A program made the translations under genes and the position numbers. DNA of 64,000 bases. It comes from Paguma larvata. Lineage: Eukaryota > Chordata > Mammalia > Carnivora > Viverridae. The DNA lies in contig CM057826.1 of NCBI GenBank assembly GCA_030068075.1, forward strand, positions 33,592,211 to 33,656,210. The letters are read 5' to 3'. Position 1 is the first letter of the stretch, and the number at the start of each line of letters is the position of its first letter. Below are positions 38,076-50,109 of this stretch, piece by piece. The notes below the pieces were generated by a model. It was not told where the DNA came from, made no database searches, and saw only the letters and a program-made list of their open reading frames with translations.

Positions 38076-39746
38076 TGAAGACAGCTATAATGAGCGTAAA
38101 GACCTCATTATTTTTGTGAAAGTGGAAAAAGAAGAACAACGTATACCTTTATATTTTAAGATTTATTAAGAAACTCAGAATATCTTTTTAAATACCCAAC
38201 ATATTGTATATTGTGTTTTAGCTGCCTGGGGAGATCTTATATATAATGAGGAATGAAATTTTTGAAAAGGTTCAAGGATACAGTTTAGAACTTAAACATT
38301 TCTAAAATTGTTGTCCTATCCTATGTTAAACTTATACATGTTAATACAAATATACTAGGTCATATAATACTTTAGAACCTCCAGAAAAGAAACGTTGCAC
38401 ATGTAAGGTGAATTAAATATATTTTATGTTTTCTTGGATCAAATTGTTATACCATAGGACTATCTCTAAGGTTTGTTTTAATCTGAATTTGTTTTTACTC
38501 AGAAGGCTGTGTTTTCCCTATATCCTATTTCTGACTTGGGTTATTGAAATATTTTTTTAATCCATTAAACTGATAAATCCATTAAACTAATATTTAACCT
38601 CATCTCATGGAAGTTTGGCCATCTATCTCAATTGGGCTTGAGGAATGTTTCTGCTTTTCATCTTTGACTTCACTAGTGGCTACCATTTTACCACAGTGTT
38701 AAAACTGTATATCCAGAGGCTAAAGGGAGATCAGTCCCTTGCTCCCTGAAACTTTCAGTTTTTGGTTAATGCTGAGGAACCAGTCCAAGGACTGAGACTC
38801 CGGGATCTGGTCATAAATAATATCCAAGGCGGAGGGCAGTGTGTTCTTTTTCTTTGGTCAGCTCTAATTTTGCTTCTTCATCTCTGAGCGGAACATCTGT
38901 CTCCTAAATCCTATTTCTTTTTGCTTCTTCTCATGCCTCACAAATGGTAAAGTAGTTAATGGGAGGGTGTTAGGGCAAGGATGATGGTGATAAGGATTTT
39001 AGTTGAATTATTAGGGACCTATTTCTGTCTACTTCATATTTTAATGAGAACCTGGATCTTATTGTTGATACTGTAAGTTGCCCTGTTTGAGAATTGTTTG
39101 AGTAATTTCTCTAAAAAGTCTTTCATAGAAATAATCCTATTTTGTATTCTGTATTTCTTCAGAAGCATCTAGGGTGTGCTCGCCAGAATATGAACTGGCA
39201 AATACCAGCATACCACATAACAATGTGGAGGCCCTCCGACTTGTGAGAAACACTGTACCTCATTTCTTTGACTGGCCTTTGCTATGTGGTAATTGTTAGG
39301 AAAACATCTGGTTACTGTCACATATTTTAGTATCCGATCTCATTGCGTGACATTTTGTTCTGTGACATTTAGTTCCCGCTTAGGACTTGGAATTGAAAAC
39401 CTAAAATTAAGTTCCATTTCCAACATAATAATAGGGAATTGTCCTGGATCATGATGTCTGAGGCTCTCCGTCATGGAATTTCAACATAGCACATTGGGGA
39501 AAAAAATAATAGCAAATTGTTATCAGTGATTTTCTTTAGAAAAATACCAATACTTAGGTTCCAGAAACTGTTTGGAGGGGCCACTCTGGAACTTTTTGTA
39601 GTTTTGAGAATAGTATCCTTGGCTTTCTGGACGCCTGGTAAATTGAAATGAACTCTCTTATGGTGAAGTTCATATACCTACACATGTCTCATTTTATACT
39701 GACTTTTTTTTTTTCCTGTAAAGAAACATTTAGGAATATTCCTTTT
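38076..39746. other. Intergenic, nothing identified
   Basis: No repeat head or tail, RNA gene or coding similarity seen. Confidence 0.5.
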
Positions 39747-39766
39747 AAAATGTCTGAGTATACTTT

Positions 39767-39986
39767 GGGGGCACCTGAGTGGCTCGTTGGTTAAGCATCT
39801 GACTTTGGCTCATGGCCTTAATCTCACGGTTCATGGGTTCGATCCCTGTGTCGGGCTCTGTGCTGACAGCTCAGAGCCTGGAGCCTGCTTCGGATTCTAT
39901 GTCTCCCTCTCTCTGTACTCCCAACCCCCCTAACCCTGCTCACGTTTTGTTTCTCTCTCTTTCTAAATAAACATTTAAAAAAGAAT
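39767..39986 (+). mobile_element. CAN-SINE with long target-site duplication
   Basis: Felid-type copy with 'gcacctgagtggctcgttgg' head and 'gacagctcagagcctggagc' core. The flanks AAAATGTCTGAGTATACTTT (39,747-39,766) and the same with one change (39,987-40,006) are a 20-bp duplication, part of which may be A-tail. Confidence 0.95.
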
Positions 39987-40006
39987 AAAATGCCTGAGTA
40001 TACTTT

Positions 40007-41554
40007 TTTAATCCTTAGGTTTTCCACAATAGAACTGCATCTATCATAGGTTCCCTCTGCTGGTTCTTACAAAAAAAAGGAAAGATTTTTAGACAATTAT
40101 CATTTTGCCTTTGCATGGTTTTGCACTTAGCTTATTGCCCATTGGTCTCTAGTTCGTATCATGGAACTGGATTGGTAAACCCGTTCTCAATCTCTTATGC
40201 TATTGGCTTTCTCTATGCTAGTCCTATAAATTGCTACTTCCCGCATCAGTTTATTCCTAGGAAGTGTTGTGTATCCTTAAGTTTCTCTGGTGGACTTATT
40301 AAACTCACATGTTATTTAAGTTAAAACTGAGGCAACCATCATTCAGAAGAAGAGGTAGTCGTTTTGCTACAGTTTTATCAAACAGTCCCTACCTTAAAAA
40401 CAAACTGCACTTACGGCTGTCTTAGATCTAGTTCCAAAAGAAACAGACTCTGTGATGGAGATTTGCATGTAGGAAGTTTATGGGGCAGTGCTCTTGGAAG
40501 GAACACCTGTGAGAGGTGAAGTAAACAGCTCTGGGCAGAGGGAAAAGGGTTGATCTGAGATGAAGTCACAACAGATGTCTCAACTGATCCCACAGGGATG
40601 ACCCGTCAAATAAGGGATGAGCTTTATTCCCAACTGAGCAAGGGGACGAGGCTTTTTTTTATACCTGACATTGAGCTTTGGGTGTGACTGCCACAGCAGG
40701 CGGCAGGGGGAGCTTGCAAACTTGCCTTTAACACCTCGGGAATGAGTAGCTAGGTCCTAAAAAGGGGATTCGGGTAGTGTACCCCCCATTAGTTCAAGAT
40801 TCTAAAAGCTGGAAAACAAAGGTGGTAGGTCGGCATATTTTCCCTCATATCCCAAGTTATTTGCAAAAGGATTAAAAATGTAACAAGAGGTAGATGGCCA
40901 CACAGTAGAGAATATGAAAAATATCTTTGTGCATTTTGTTTGTACCCCCTATTTACTGTGGGCTGAATAGTTATCACTTTCACTTTCTTTGAAAGCAAGG
41001 CTTTGTATTACTTGGGGGGAGGAAGCTGAAATACTGCTAAAACACTGCTAAACTAAAACCTCTATAATTTCTCTAGAAACTCTTATGCTCATAGTGTTTA
41101 TTCTTCCTTCCAAGTGAATATTTTAAAACATTGATCCCTCTTGGTTCTCAAACCAAACTTTCCACAGACAGTGTCACCTCTATATCTCAAGAAAGCTATG
41201 TCCGTGCTTACATTCTTTTCATATTATCTGTGCCTCCTTTGTTCCACTGCCTCAGAAAGCCCTTTTTTTCAGGTGAGAAAATTGTACTTCAAAACCGCAG
41301 CACCCCCTCACGAGCTGGCCCAGAGCCCAGTAATCAATGGTGTTGCAGAAGCTGATTTTAATATGCAGTGATGATCTACTCAATGGTCAGAAAAAGATTT
41401 TCTGGAGAATAAAGAAAGATGCACAAGTTAAACCTGGAATCTGTGTACTGAAGTAATTTCTTGAGTAAAGTGTGGAGATTTTTACCCGGTCATTATTTTA
41501 GCACATTAGGACATGTTTTATAAATATTAACAATTGACCAACAAGAGGGCAGAA
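40007..41554. other. Intergenic; possible unclassified repeat at 40.43-40.67 kb
   Basis: 'aaacagactctgtgatggag', 'gcatgtaggaagtttatggg' and 'gcagtgctcttggaaggaac' resemble a dispersed mammalian repeat that I cannot name with confidence. The rest shows nothing. Confidence 0.35.
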
Positions 41555-41740
41555 AATCAACATGTATTGAATGCTTATTGCTTGCCAGTCATTATACAAA
41601 ACAGTTAGCAAATATGATATTTCCCAATATTAGGAATTATTATTCAAGTTTTTTTGTTCATTCCTTTTTATCTTAAATGGGGTAACTTTTTTAAGTTTAC
41701 ACTGCTACAGAGTGGCAGAGCTAAGATTAAAAACCATATC
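41555..41740 (-). mobile_element. MIR fragment, antisense, interrupted by SINE
   Basis: 'catgtattgaatgcttattg', 'cttgccagtcattatacaaa' and 'cagagtggcagagctaagat' are antisense MIR blocks in order. The CAN-SINE at 41,746 cuts it off. Confidence 0.6.
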
Positions 41741-41745
41741 CCTCC

Positions 41746-41990
41746 GGGGTACCTGGATGGCTCAGTGGGTTAAGCATCCAATTTTGGCTCAGGTCATGAC
41801 CTCGCGATCTGTGAGTTAGAGCCCCACATCAGGCTCTGTGCTGACAGCTCAGAGCCTGGTGCCTGCTTTGTTCTGTGTCTCCCTCTCTCTTTGCCTCTCC
41901 CCCGCTCAGGCTCTCTCTGTCTCTCTCAAAAATAAACATTAGAAAAATTTCTCTCTCTCTTTCTCAAAAATAAATAAACATTAAAAAAAT
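41746..41990 (+). mobile_element. CAN-SINE with duplicated tail, inside a MIR
   Basis: Head 'ggggtacctggatggctcag'. Unusually the CT-rich segment and A-rich tail occur twice ('ctctctcaaaaataaacatt' then again 'ctttctcaaaaataaataa'). Possible duplication TATCCCTC / TATCTCTC. It interrupts the 3' part of a reverse MIR at its left. Confidence 0.92.
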
Positions 41991-42184
41991 TGTATCTCTC
42001 TAAATCAAAAATATATACTATTCCTCTCAAAAAAGCATCCATAAAGGGAGATGTGGCACTAAACGAAACACCTTCATTATCCTTAGAAGTACATTGAAAC
42101 AAAACAAAACAAAAAAACATTGGGCTATAAATCGTGTGGTTCTCTTTTATTTATCTTTTGGCAAAGTGCCCTTATAATGGAAGG

Positions 42185-42310
42185 GAGAATGATTTTGGTA
42201 TCAGGAGACCTGCATTCATTACCTAGCATGGAGCTCTGGTACGGAAAATGAACCTCAGTCTTACCATTTATAAAATTAGGGTATAGGGCCGAATGACGGA
42301 CTTCTACCCG
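42185..42310 (+). mobile_element. MIR-like fragment
   Basis: 'gtatcaggagacctgcattc', 'aacctcagtcttaccattta' and 'taaaattagggtatagg' follow the MIR 5' and core order with a gap in the middle. Confidence 0.45.
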
Positions 42311-43636
42311 TCTGCCAATTTACTGCATTTGATGTAGGTGACAAATCTTGGACAAGTTTTCCAGTGATGGGATTATGTTGTGTCCTGGAACCAACCTGTG
42401 ATATTTTGAATGTTCAGTTCTCTTGTGGTTAAATGCAGCACTGACTCAGCATCGGATTATGCTGGAGTTATTTTATTTCCATAGCAGATGTCTGTTTTGT
42501 TGAAGGCCTGCTAGCTTCTTGCTTATTTGATTACTAGTTGTACAAAAGAAGATGGAAGTTCAGATGGTAAATGATCAAAGGAGGAGGAATAAACAAATTA
42601 GGAGGAACAGTTTGGCAAATGTGACTATATTTACAGAAGATCCTTGTAGTTTTTGGGTACATAACATAAGCATTTCATTGTTTTATACATTTTTGGTTCT
42701 GGATGGATTTACTAAAGTTTTTGAAGAGGGCTCTTATTAGCCTCCCATCTCATGGTTGCACAACAGTAGGATCAGAGGAACCAGTTCAGTAATGTATTTG
42801 GACTCAAAAGGTAATTACTCAAAAGTGTAATTCTACTAGGGAAATTAAGACTAAAAAGATGGAAGCTAGGATTACAAATGAGTGTGAGCACTATCTCTGG
42901 TAAAACCTTCTATAGATGGGGTGGAACAGAAAGTCTCTGGCATCAAATCAGTGCTTTGAAAGGAGGTAGGAGCTGAGAACATTTGATTTCTAAGATGAAG
43001 AGTATTATAAACATGGTCTCCTAATAGTCTCTAAAGTGAGCAATATTCATTAGATGTATAAATTTTAATATATTAGCCAATTCCATTATAGTCACGTCTC
43101 CTTTATAGTCTAATTGTAAATATTTGCATAAAATTGAGATGTTAATTCATAAAATTGTCATAAATTATCAGAAATTCATGGAGGCTACCATATGTAGATT
43201 TATATTGTATGTACTAATTTGATTATTTTTTGTTATTCCTCTAGTAAACAAGGAAGGTCAAGATTTAAAAAAATTAGAACTCCCCAAAGTATGTCTGTTT
43301 CTCACTAAATTTTCTGGTTACATCAAATTCATCTAACTAGCATTTGAGACTTTGGTCAAGTGTAGTTTTTTGAATCTATCATATTTGGGGTTATTGAGCA
43401 AACCACAAAATTTGTGGGGAAAGTATGACATGATTATGGGGACACTCCAAAAATCTGTGGCATAAGTATGAATTTATTGAGCAAAACTGTACATTGGACT
43501 TCACAGGGACATGGCTTAGGAGTGTGTTAAGGTTGTTTGATGTAAAGGTTGGTGTCAAACAATTCTATGTTCTGACATGAAAGCATTATGATTCCCGGTG
43601 TGTCAGACATCCTCCTACACTGTGATTTCTGTGGGT
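42311..43636. other. Intergenic, nothing identified
   Basis: AT-rich sequence with no recognisable repeat or gene. Confidence 0.5.
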
Positions 43637-44100
43637 CTTAAGTTATAGACTCTGTATTCATTTCCTAGAGCTACCATAAGAAAGTACTATAAACTTGGTG
43701 GATTAAAAAACAGAATTTCATTGTCTCAAAGTGGCTGAATGCTAGAAGTCTGAAATCAAGGTATTGGGAGGGTTGGTTCCTTCTAAGGTCTGTGAGAGTG
43801 AAGAGCTTTTGGTGGTTTGCTGGTGATTGTTGGCATTGCCTGGCTTGTAGACTCATCATCTGAGTCTCTGTCTTTGTGTTCATATGGTGTTCTCCCTGAG
43901 TGCATGTCTGTGCACCAAGCTTCCTGTTTTTATCCGGACACAAGTCATGCTACATTAGGGGTTCACTCTAGTTTTAGTGATTCATGACTTACATATAACA
44001 CCCAGTGATCAACACAAGTGCCTTCCTTAGTACCCCTCACCCATTTAATAGGACTACATCCTAAAATACTGGAGGTTAGGACTATAACCCCTAGTAGGTT
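43637..44100 (-). mobile_element. MaLR LTR (MLT1-like), antisense, interrupted
   Basis: The plus strand reads the antisense of a MaLR LTR: 'gtattcatttcctagagcta', 'gaagtctgaaatcaaggtat', 'gggttggttccttctaaggt', 'gtggtttgctggtgattgtt', 'tggcttgtagactcatcatc', then after an interruption 'actggaggttaggactataa'. About 70 bp of L1 3' end sits inside (43,975-44,045). Confidence 0.72.
43975..44045 (-). mobile_element. L1 3'-end sliver nested in the LTR
   Basis: 'acttacatataacacccagt', 'gatcaacacaagtgccttcc' and 'ttagtacccctcaccc' are the antisense of the carnivore L1 3'UTR, the same tail seen in sense near 9.5 and 45.3 kb. LTR sequence continues on both sides. Edges are accurate to about 10 bp. Confidence 0.65.
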
Positions 44101-44624
44101 CTATGTTTAAATTGTTTTTCTTTTCTTCTTAAAAGTAGAGATGAATAATTTAACTGATCAGGAACCAGTAATGTTTATCACTAGGGAATATTTATAACCA
44201 TAGAGAGAAATAGAAATAATAATAAAAACCAGAAAGGAGAATGTAACAGTTCCAGGTACTCAATATTAGAGACCTCCAATAATCTCTACTAACATTACCG
44301 TGGAGTCTTTCCTCGTGTGTGGCATCCGAAGGTAGGTATGGGTCTAAATCCCTTTTCTTGTGAGTCTAATAAGGAAGCATATTTCACATAGCTGTTTGAT
44401 ATTATCTGGAGTTAAAAATGAGGAAAAAGAGAAAATGTTGCAGTTGAAATGTGGGGATCTAAGTATTTTTTAGGAGATTTTAGAGGATGGAATGCAGAAC
44501 TTTCCTGAGGTGGGACAAGAAGGAACATTACGTAGTCTCACTTTAAAAATATTATTAAATTTCTCTTGTTTCCTGCATGAGGGTAAGCTTCCATTATACA
44601 GTGTATTTTACATTTAATATCAAT

Positions 44625-45393
44625 TTATTAGGAAAATAAATAAAATACAAATCAAAACCACACTGCGATACCACCTCACACCAGTCAGAGTGGCTAAAAT
44701 GAACAAATCAGGAAACTATAGATGCTGGCGAAGATGTGGAGAAGTAGGCACTCTCCTACACTGTTGGTGGGAATGCAAACTGGTGCAGCCACTCTGGAAA
44801 ACGGTGTGGAGATTCCTCAAAAAAATGAAAATAGAGCTACCCTATGATCCAGCAATAGCCCTGCTAGGAATCTACCCAAGAGACACAGGAATGCTGATGC
44901 ATAGGAGCACGTGTACCTCAATGTTCATAGCAGCACTTTCGACAATAGCCAAATCATGGAAAGAGACCAAGTGCCCATCAACTGACAAATGGATAAAGAA
45001 GTTATGGTACTTATATACAATGGACTACTACATGACAATGAGAAAAAATGAAATCTGGCCATGTGTAGCAACATGGATGGAACTGGAGGGTATTATGTTA
45101 AGTGAAATAAGTCAGTCAGAAAAAGACAGATACCATATGTTTCCACGAATAGGTGGACTTTGTGAGACTAAGCAAAAACCAGGGGGAGGGCTAGAGGGGA
45201 AAGGAAAAAAAGACACAGAGAGGGAGGGAGATAAAACATAAGAGACTCTCAAAGACCAAGAAAAAACTGAGGGTGAGGGGGATGAGGGAGCGGGGAGAGG
45301 AGGTGATGGGCATTAAAAAGGGCACATGTTGGGATGAACACTGGGTGTTATATGTAAACCAATTTGAAAATAAACTTATAAAATTTAAAAAAA
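44625..45393 (+). mobile_element. 5'-truncated carnivore L1 (ORF2 C-terminus and 3'UTR)
   Basis: It begins within ORF2 at 'aaatacaaatcaaaacc'-type sequence, runs through the ORF2 C-terminal coding region, then a G/A-rich 3'UTR ('gatgggcattaaaaaggg', 'cactgggtgttatatgtaaa') and an A-rich end. A 183-codon frame (44,690-45,241) remains open with the ORF2 Cys-rich region (CWRRC...LLHCWWEC) and the IYTMEYY-like and SEISQ-like blocks. It is a fragment, not a cellular gene, and carries neither endonuclease nor RT. AAAAATATTATT occurs at both 44,545-44,556 and 45,389-45,400, a possible target-site duplication, which would leave about 70 bp of unassigned sequence at its 5' side. Confidence 0.9.
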
Positions 45394-45400
45394 TATTATT

Positions 45401-48011
45401 CATATCTTTGCTTATTCACATATACCATTTTCAGTGTTTTGTTAGTTGCAAAGCTCCCCAAAATCAGATTTTTTTCTTATATCAGTCTTACAGATATTGG
45501 CTGAAATACTATTAATGTCTGAACATATTGATCATGTCACTGAAAAAATGGATATTGAAAAGTCTGGTGTTTAAATAGTAGATATTAAAACATTTTTAAT
45601 GTCGAATTGATGTGACCTCTCACCCGAATGTCTCCTGTAACCATAAAGAGCAGTTTGGGGTTTTTTACATTAATATCTATGAAACACTGATTTTAATTTA
45701 CTGCTCCTCAAAGGATCTGGGAATATTTGCATTGTCAGCAGCTTAAATTGAGCACAGAAATGATAACTAATTTACAAAATTGTAAGACTATTTAGTCATT
45801 TAAGATGAGTATAAGGTAATTAAAAACAAACTTTAGGAAGGTTAAGACCTCACTGTAGTTGGTTATTCTATAGCTGGGGTCATTGCCTAAGTTGTACAAA
45901 GGCATATGTTCAATTTACAGTTGTAATGAGGAACATGGGGTGTTTTGATTCTTCAGTTGCTGTGCTCATCTCCAGAGGATGCAATTGCCTGTATTAAAAA
46001 ATGAACATAAGCTCCTTTGTGGGGGATAATAAAAATGTGAGGATAATATGTGCCACATGCATGTATGGTTGACATATGGCTTTTCTCGTTGAGTATGGGA
46101 TTGTTACCCTTAGCTGCTATCACAGGGCAGCCACATGGGAATATTCATTAACAGGCCCTTAGGAATGAGACCAGTTCCTTTGATCTCGTTAGTATGATCA
46201 TGATATTCCATGTTAACAAATACATAGTGTTTGCAAAGGTGTTTTTCAGTAGATTAGTTCTTTGCAAGAACATTTTGTGTTTTAGTCTAATCAGCAAAAG
46301 AGAGAAACCCATGTTATAAGGTTTTCTTTGGTCTCATAGTGAATGTATAAAAGACAGTAAAAGACATAAAGCAGGTTTTTTTTTCTTTCCTTTTATTTCA
46401 TATTTTAAAAAATGAATGGTATTTGAGTTGCAGATTTTTTCTACATATTGATATACTTGAAAATGCTAGTACACGCTCTTGAGTTAAAGAAATACTTTTC
46501 TTGGTTGATATTGAGTAGGAGAATTACCTTTTGAAAACTTTCATTCATCTCTGTTATTATTCCATAAAGTTTACAGAATTACAGTGATCCTGGCTACATT
46601 CAGGGTCCTTCTCTTGGCTTTAGAACAAAACAAAATAAATACAATCTTTCCATTATAAAAGATGCATAAAAGAAAAACATCTCAAGATGTCTCTGATTTG
46701 AACCAATTAGGTGAAAGCGAATTAGAATTAGTGAAAAATGTAAGATTAAAAGATCTGTTTTAAAAAAAGATATCTGATTAGGTCAGTTGTCTCACTGATG
46801 TAACTAAGAACCGTTCTGGGTTTTGCATCTGTCCAGCCTCTGCCCTTTCCTTGGTACACTATTCTTCATTACTTCCAGTTGTGCAGGCTGCCAAAATCTG
46901 CACCTTGCTGCTCTGTGGTCATGTGCTTGACACTCGGCCAGTCCCCATGTCCATATGCCTTGCCAGACTGTTTGCTCTAGAGGTTGGGATGCTATCCAAA
47001 CCTGGCCAGTAACAGTCACACCTAGGATGTTTGCACTTGGAGATCTTGAGAAGAAGAGATTTAGAGTTTTAGAGTTGGAAGGATGGAAATTGGTGCCAAG
47101 CAGTAAGTAGCCCAGTGCATAAAGCCGGTCAGAGGTAAGAAGAAATGAGTGCTTGTGAGGAGGCAGAGCTTAGTGGCTTCATGTCCTGGTTCCAATGGAA
47201 CTCAGACTTGTCCTTTTCTTTCCAGTATCCTTCCAAAATACTCCTCTTTTTTCTTTACCTCTTTGTTTAAGTTGCAAAAGTCCTGTGGAGTGTAATAGAC
47301 AAGAATTCTTATTCAGAGTGGTATTTGTTTGCATATAAATGGGTTACTTCTAATGCAGGAGTTATTTTAAGTATTTCATGGTTTCCTACAGTTATCTTTT
47401 TTAAACAAAGTTTGGACCAGCTAATGCCTTCACTGATAAGGAAAGAGTAAATTTTATTTTTGCTGAATAATTGTAAATCCTGAATTAACAACATCCAAAT
47501 TATCAGAACTGTGCAGTATTAATGCTGACCAATTTAGAGAGTGTCCATAACCTTTCTTGGGCCGGCCCTGAACGCAATTTGCACAATTATATACTTTTTT
47601 CTCTCTCCTCAAATCAAACTCACTGGCCTGCTCTCTCCCCTTGAAATCAGATTTTGCAGCCTCCTGGCTTTCCTCCAAAAGTCTTTCATTGTTTCACAAG
47701 CCATCCTTGTTTTCAATTCATCCTTCTTTATCCACTGTGTAAACTAGGTGGACCTGAATACTTAGGAAAAATCCAAAGCATTTGGTTGTTATTAGAGTAA
47801 GGATAGCTGACTCACACATGTAAAACATTAAAGAAAACTTACAAATGTTTGAGTGATGTTTTTCTTTTGTTGTTGTTTGGGACTGTGGGGCATTTAACCA
47901 CACCCTTCCATGCATAGAACACTAGAGCGGCTCCTTTTATTCCCAGGTGTAGTGAGGTATAGGCTAATAAAACAAACAAGGACAATATTTCTGTTTTCTT
48001 TTCCCAGCATT
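45401..48011. other. Intergenic between L1 and FGF10 3' end, nothing identified
   Basis: No clear transposon. About 46.82-47.05 kb is GC-richer and may be an old repeat. Sequence close to 48.0 kb may still belong to a distal FGF10 3'UTR. Confidence 0.45.
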
Positions 48012-48376
48012 TTTATTGACTTATTTAAATGTAACATACTATACACTGTTCAGCCTTTTGGGAGGTAGGAGGAGGGAGGGATTCTATATCTTTATGAGGA
48101 GTCTTCTCCAAACCAACACTCAGATGGGGACATACATTTGTGGCTGACACACCTTGACATCGTGGCCAGAGGCCACACTTTCCACAGAGGCTGAGCTCCC
48201 AAAATCATGATGATTTTTTTTAACATACAATATTCCAGGCTGGAACTGCTTTTTCTCCAGTAGCACAATCCAGCTGCACAGGGGACCAGAATTCTATCTC
48301 AATTATCAAGCAAAGATGCCATTTTTAAATGCAGGAGAATCTCCTTACTCCTCACCATACTGTTTCTGTTCTTATC

Positions 48377-48379
<3 letters not shown>

Positions 48380-48427
<48 letters not shown>
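48380..48427. repeat. (GT)24 microsatellite
   Basis: Pure GT repeat of about 24 units followed by a G run. On the FGF10 strand it is (CA)n. Likely polymorphic in length. Confidence 0.97.
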
Positions 48428-48428
<1 letters not shown>

Positions 48429-49446
48429 GGGGGGGAGTGAGGGAGATGTTTTCTATTTTTGGCTTCTGCAAGCTTTGATACATTTTGCTAGAAGCTGTTT
48501 TAGTGTTTGGAGTACAATAATGATGCCTGTTTACACATAGTCTCCTTGGTAATCTAAATGGCTGTGTGAAATATGAATCCAGTTTGTGTCCTGTTTGCTG
48601 TTAGTGTAGTCATCTAATACTGTATTTGTCTCACCAAATGCTTAATTTTGGTTTTGGGTGGTCCGTGTTCATGTGTCAGGTGCAATTATTATTTTAAAAT
48701 AAAAGAACAAAGATAATCTAGTTCTGATAGCGATACATTACATCATAGCTCTCAGACTCAGTTACCAATTACGTTGTAACATACAGATTCCAACCACAAA
48801 ATTAAACATTTTTAGAATCTGATTTGTCAAGAAGCAAGTTGGAAGCCAAATGCCACAAAATGCAACTTTAGCTATAAGCCAGAACACTCTGCCTCAAATG
48901 CATATCTTTTGAAATTACAACTTTTTTAAGGAATGAAAAAAAAATGATACCTTTCATGGTATTCCTTTATGGGAAAATGTCTTAATAAAACTAATTCTTA
49001 AGTAATAGATTAACTGGAAGTGCTGGTTAAGTATCGACACAATGAAGTTGTAAGAGAGGATCACAAAACACCAGCCTTTCTAGAGGTTAAACTTTAGTAA
49101 AAAGACACATTTAGTGAGTCTTTCCCTTGTACCAAAATACTGTGTCTGAACAATGAAAATAAACAGACCTTTTCAAAACAAGAAATATGAAGATAAAACC
49201 GCAGCATCAATATAATCTTATAGTTATGACTTAAAGTAGTTAAAACAAATAGTATTTTTCTACACTTTTTTTTAAATCACTACAGACACTGCAAATAAGG
49301 CTTACGTGTTTATTTAGTGGAATACGATGTGGCGATGACTGGTATATTCCTATGTATTGTTTTCTATGCCTGTTCTAACAAAATGAATTTTGATATGGTT
49401 ACATTATGGAATCTTCCAAAGCTCCTTAAATTTACAGAAAATAAGT

Positions 49447-49452
49447 TTTATT
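49447..49452 (-). terminator. Candidate polyadenylation signal AATAAA for FGF10
   Basis: The plus strand has TTTATT, so the FGF10 transcript would read AATAAA inside a CAAATAAAACTT context. It is one of several AATAAA hexamers in the probable 3'UTR; which one is used cannot be decided from sequence alone. Confidence 0.3.
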
Positions 49453-50100
49453 TGATTTTGTAACAACTAGGTCATACAACTGGAACAGGTTTCCGTATAT
49501 GATTAGACATATACCAGGATATATTTGCTCAGTTTAAGCCCCTGGAAGGGTTGCACTTCAAATTCCTTGATAATTCCTTTGGGGGAGATGCGCTAAGTGG
49601 GACTTACAAAGGGTTCTTATATATGCAGACAGCCTCTTCATCACGTACTACAGTAAGACATGGCAAAAAATCATTAGCGACTAATGAGGCGAGGCTACTA
49701 AAATTTATTTAACAATTTTCCTTCTTTTAGAATTGGAGACCCATTGATATACTGAGAGAAAAGAATTTGGCCTTCCGGTCTATTTCTTTTGAAAGGAAGC
49801 CTTAAGAGTGATAGCTGTTTTTAAATGGTGGCAGGTATGTCTCATCAGGCCACGCCCCAGCACGGTCATATTTACCGTAGATTCTTCTTATTGCAGAAGT
49901 GTTATTCAATTAACTCATATTACATGGGGCTCTCACCCTGCTTCCCTATCTCCTCTCCTAGCCTTGAAGTATTTGCCAAGTTTTAAAAACACTTTGTCAT
50001 GAACATGCATGGGGTGTGCTGAAGAAAAAGAAAAGGTAAATCAGAGAGCAGCTGCTGTGGATACTCTTTAAAACCCCAAAAGATATTTAACATCCTATTA

Positions 50101-50109
50101 AATAAATAA
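50101..50109 (-). promoter_or_regulatory. AU-rich element in FGF10 3'UTR
   Basis: The minus strand reads UUAUUUAUU followed by UA, the AU-rich nonamer with overlapping AUUUA pentamers. It lies about 630 nt past the stop codon. A second UUAUUUAUG lies near 50,369-50,377. Such elements commonly recruit mRNA-decay factors. Function here is inferred from the motif and its place in the transcript. Confidence 0.45.

Noticed and set aside
44690..45241. 183-codon open frame as a cellular gene
   Set aside because: It is the C-terminal end of L1 ORF2 in a 5'-truncated element, without endonuclease or reverse transcriptase.
48316..48540. Frame with poly-Val/Cys
   Set aside because: Translation of the (GT)n microsatellite.
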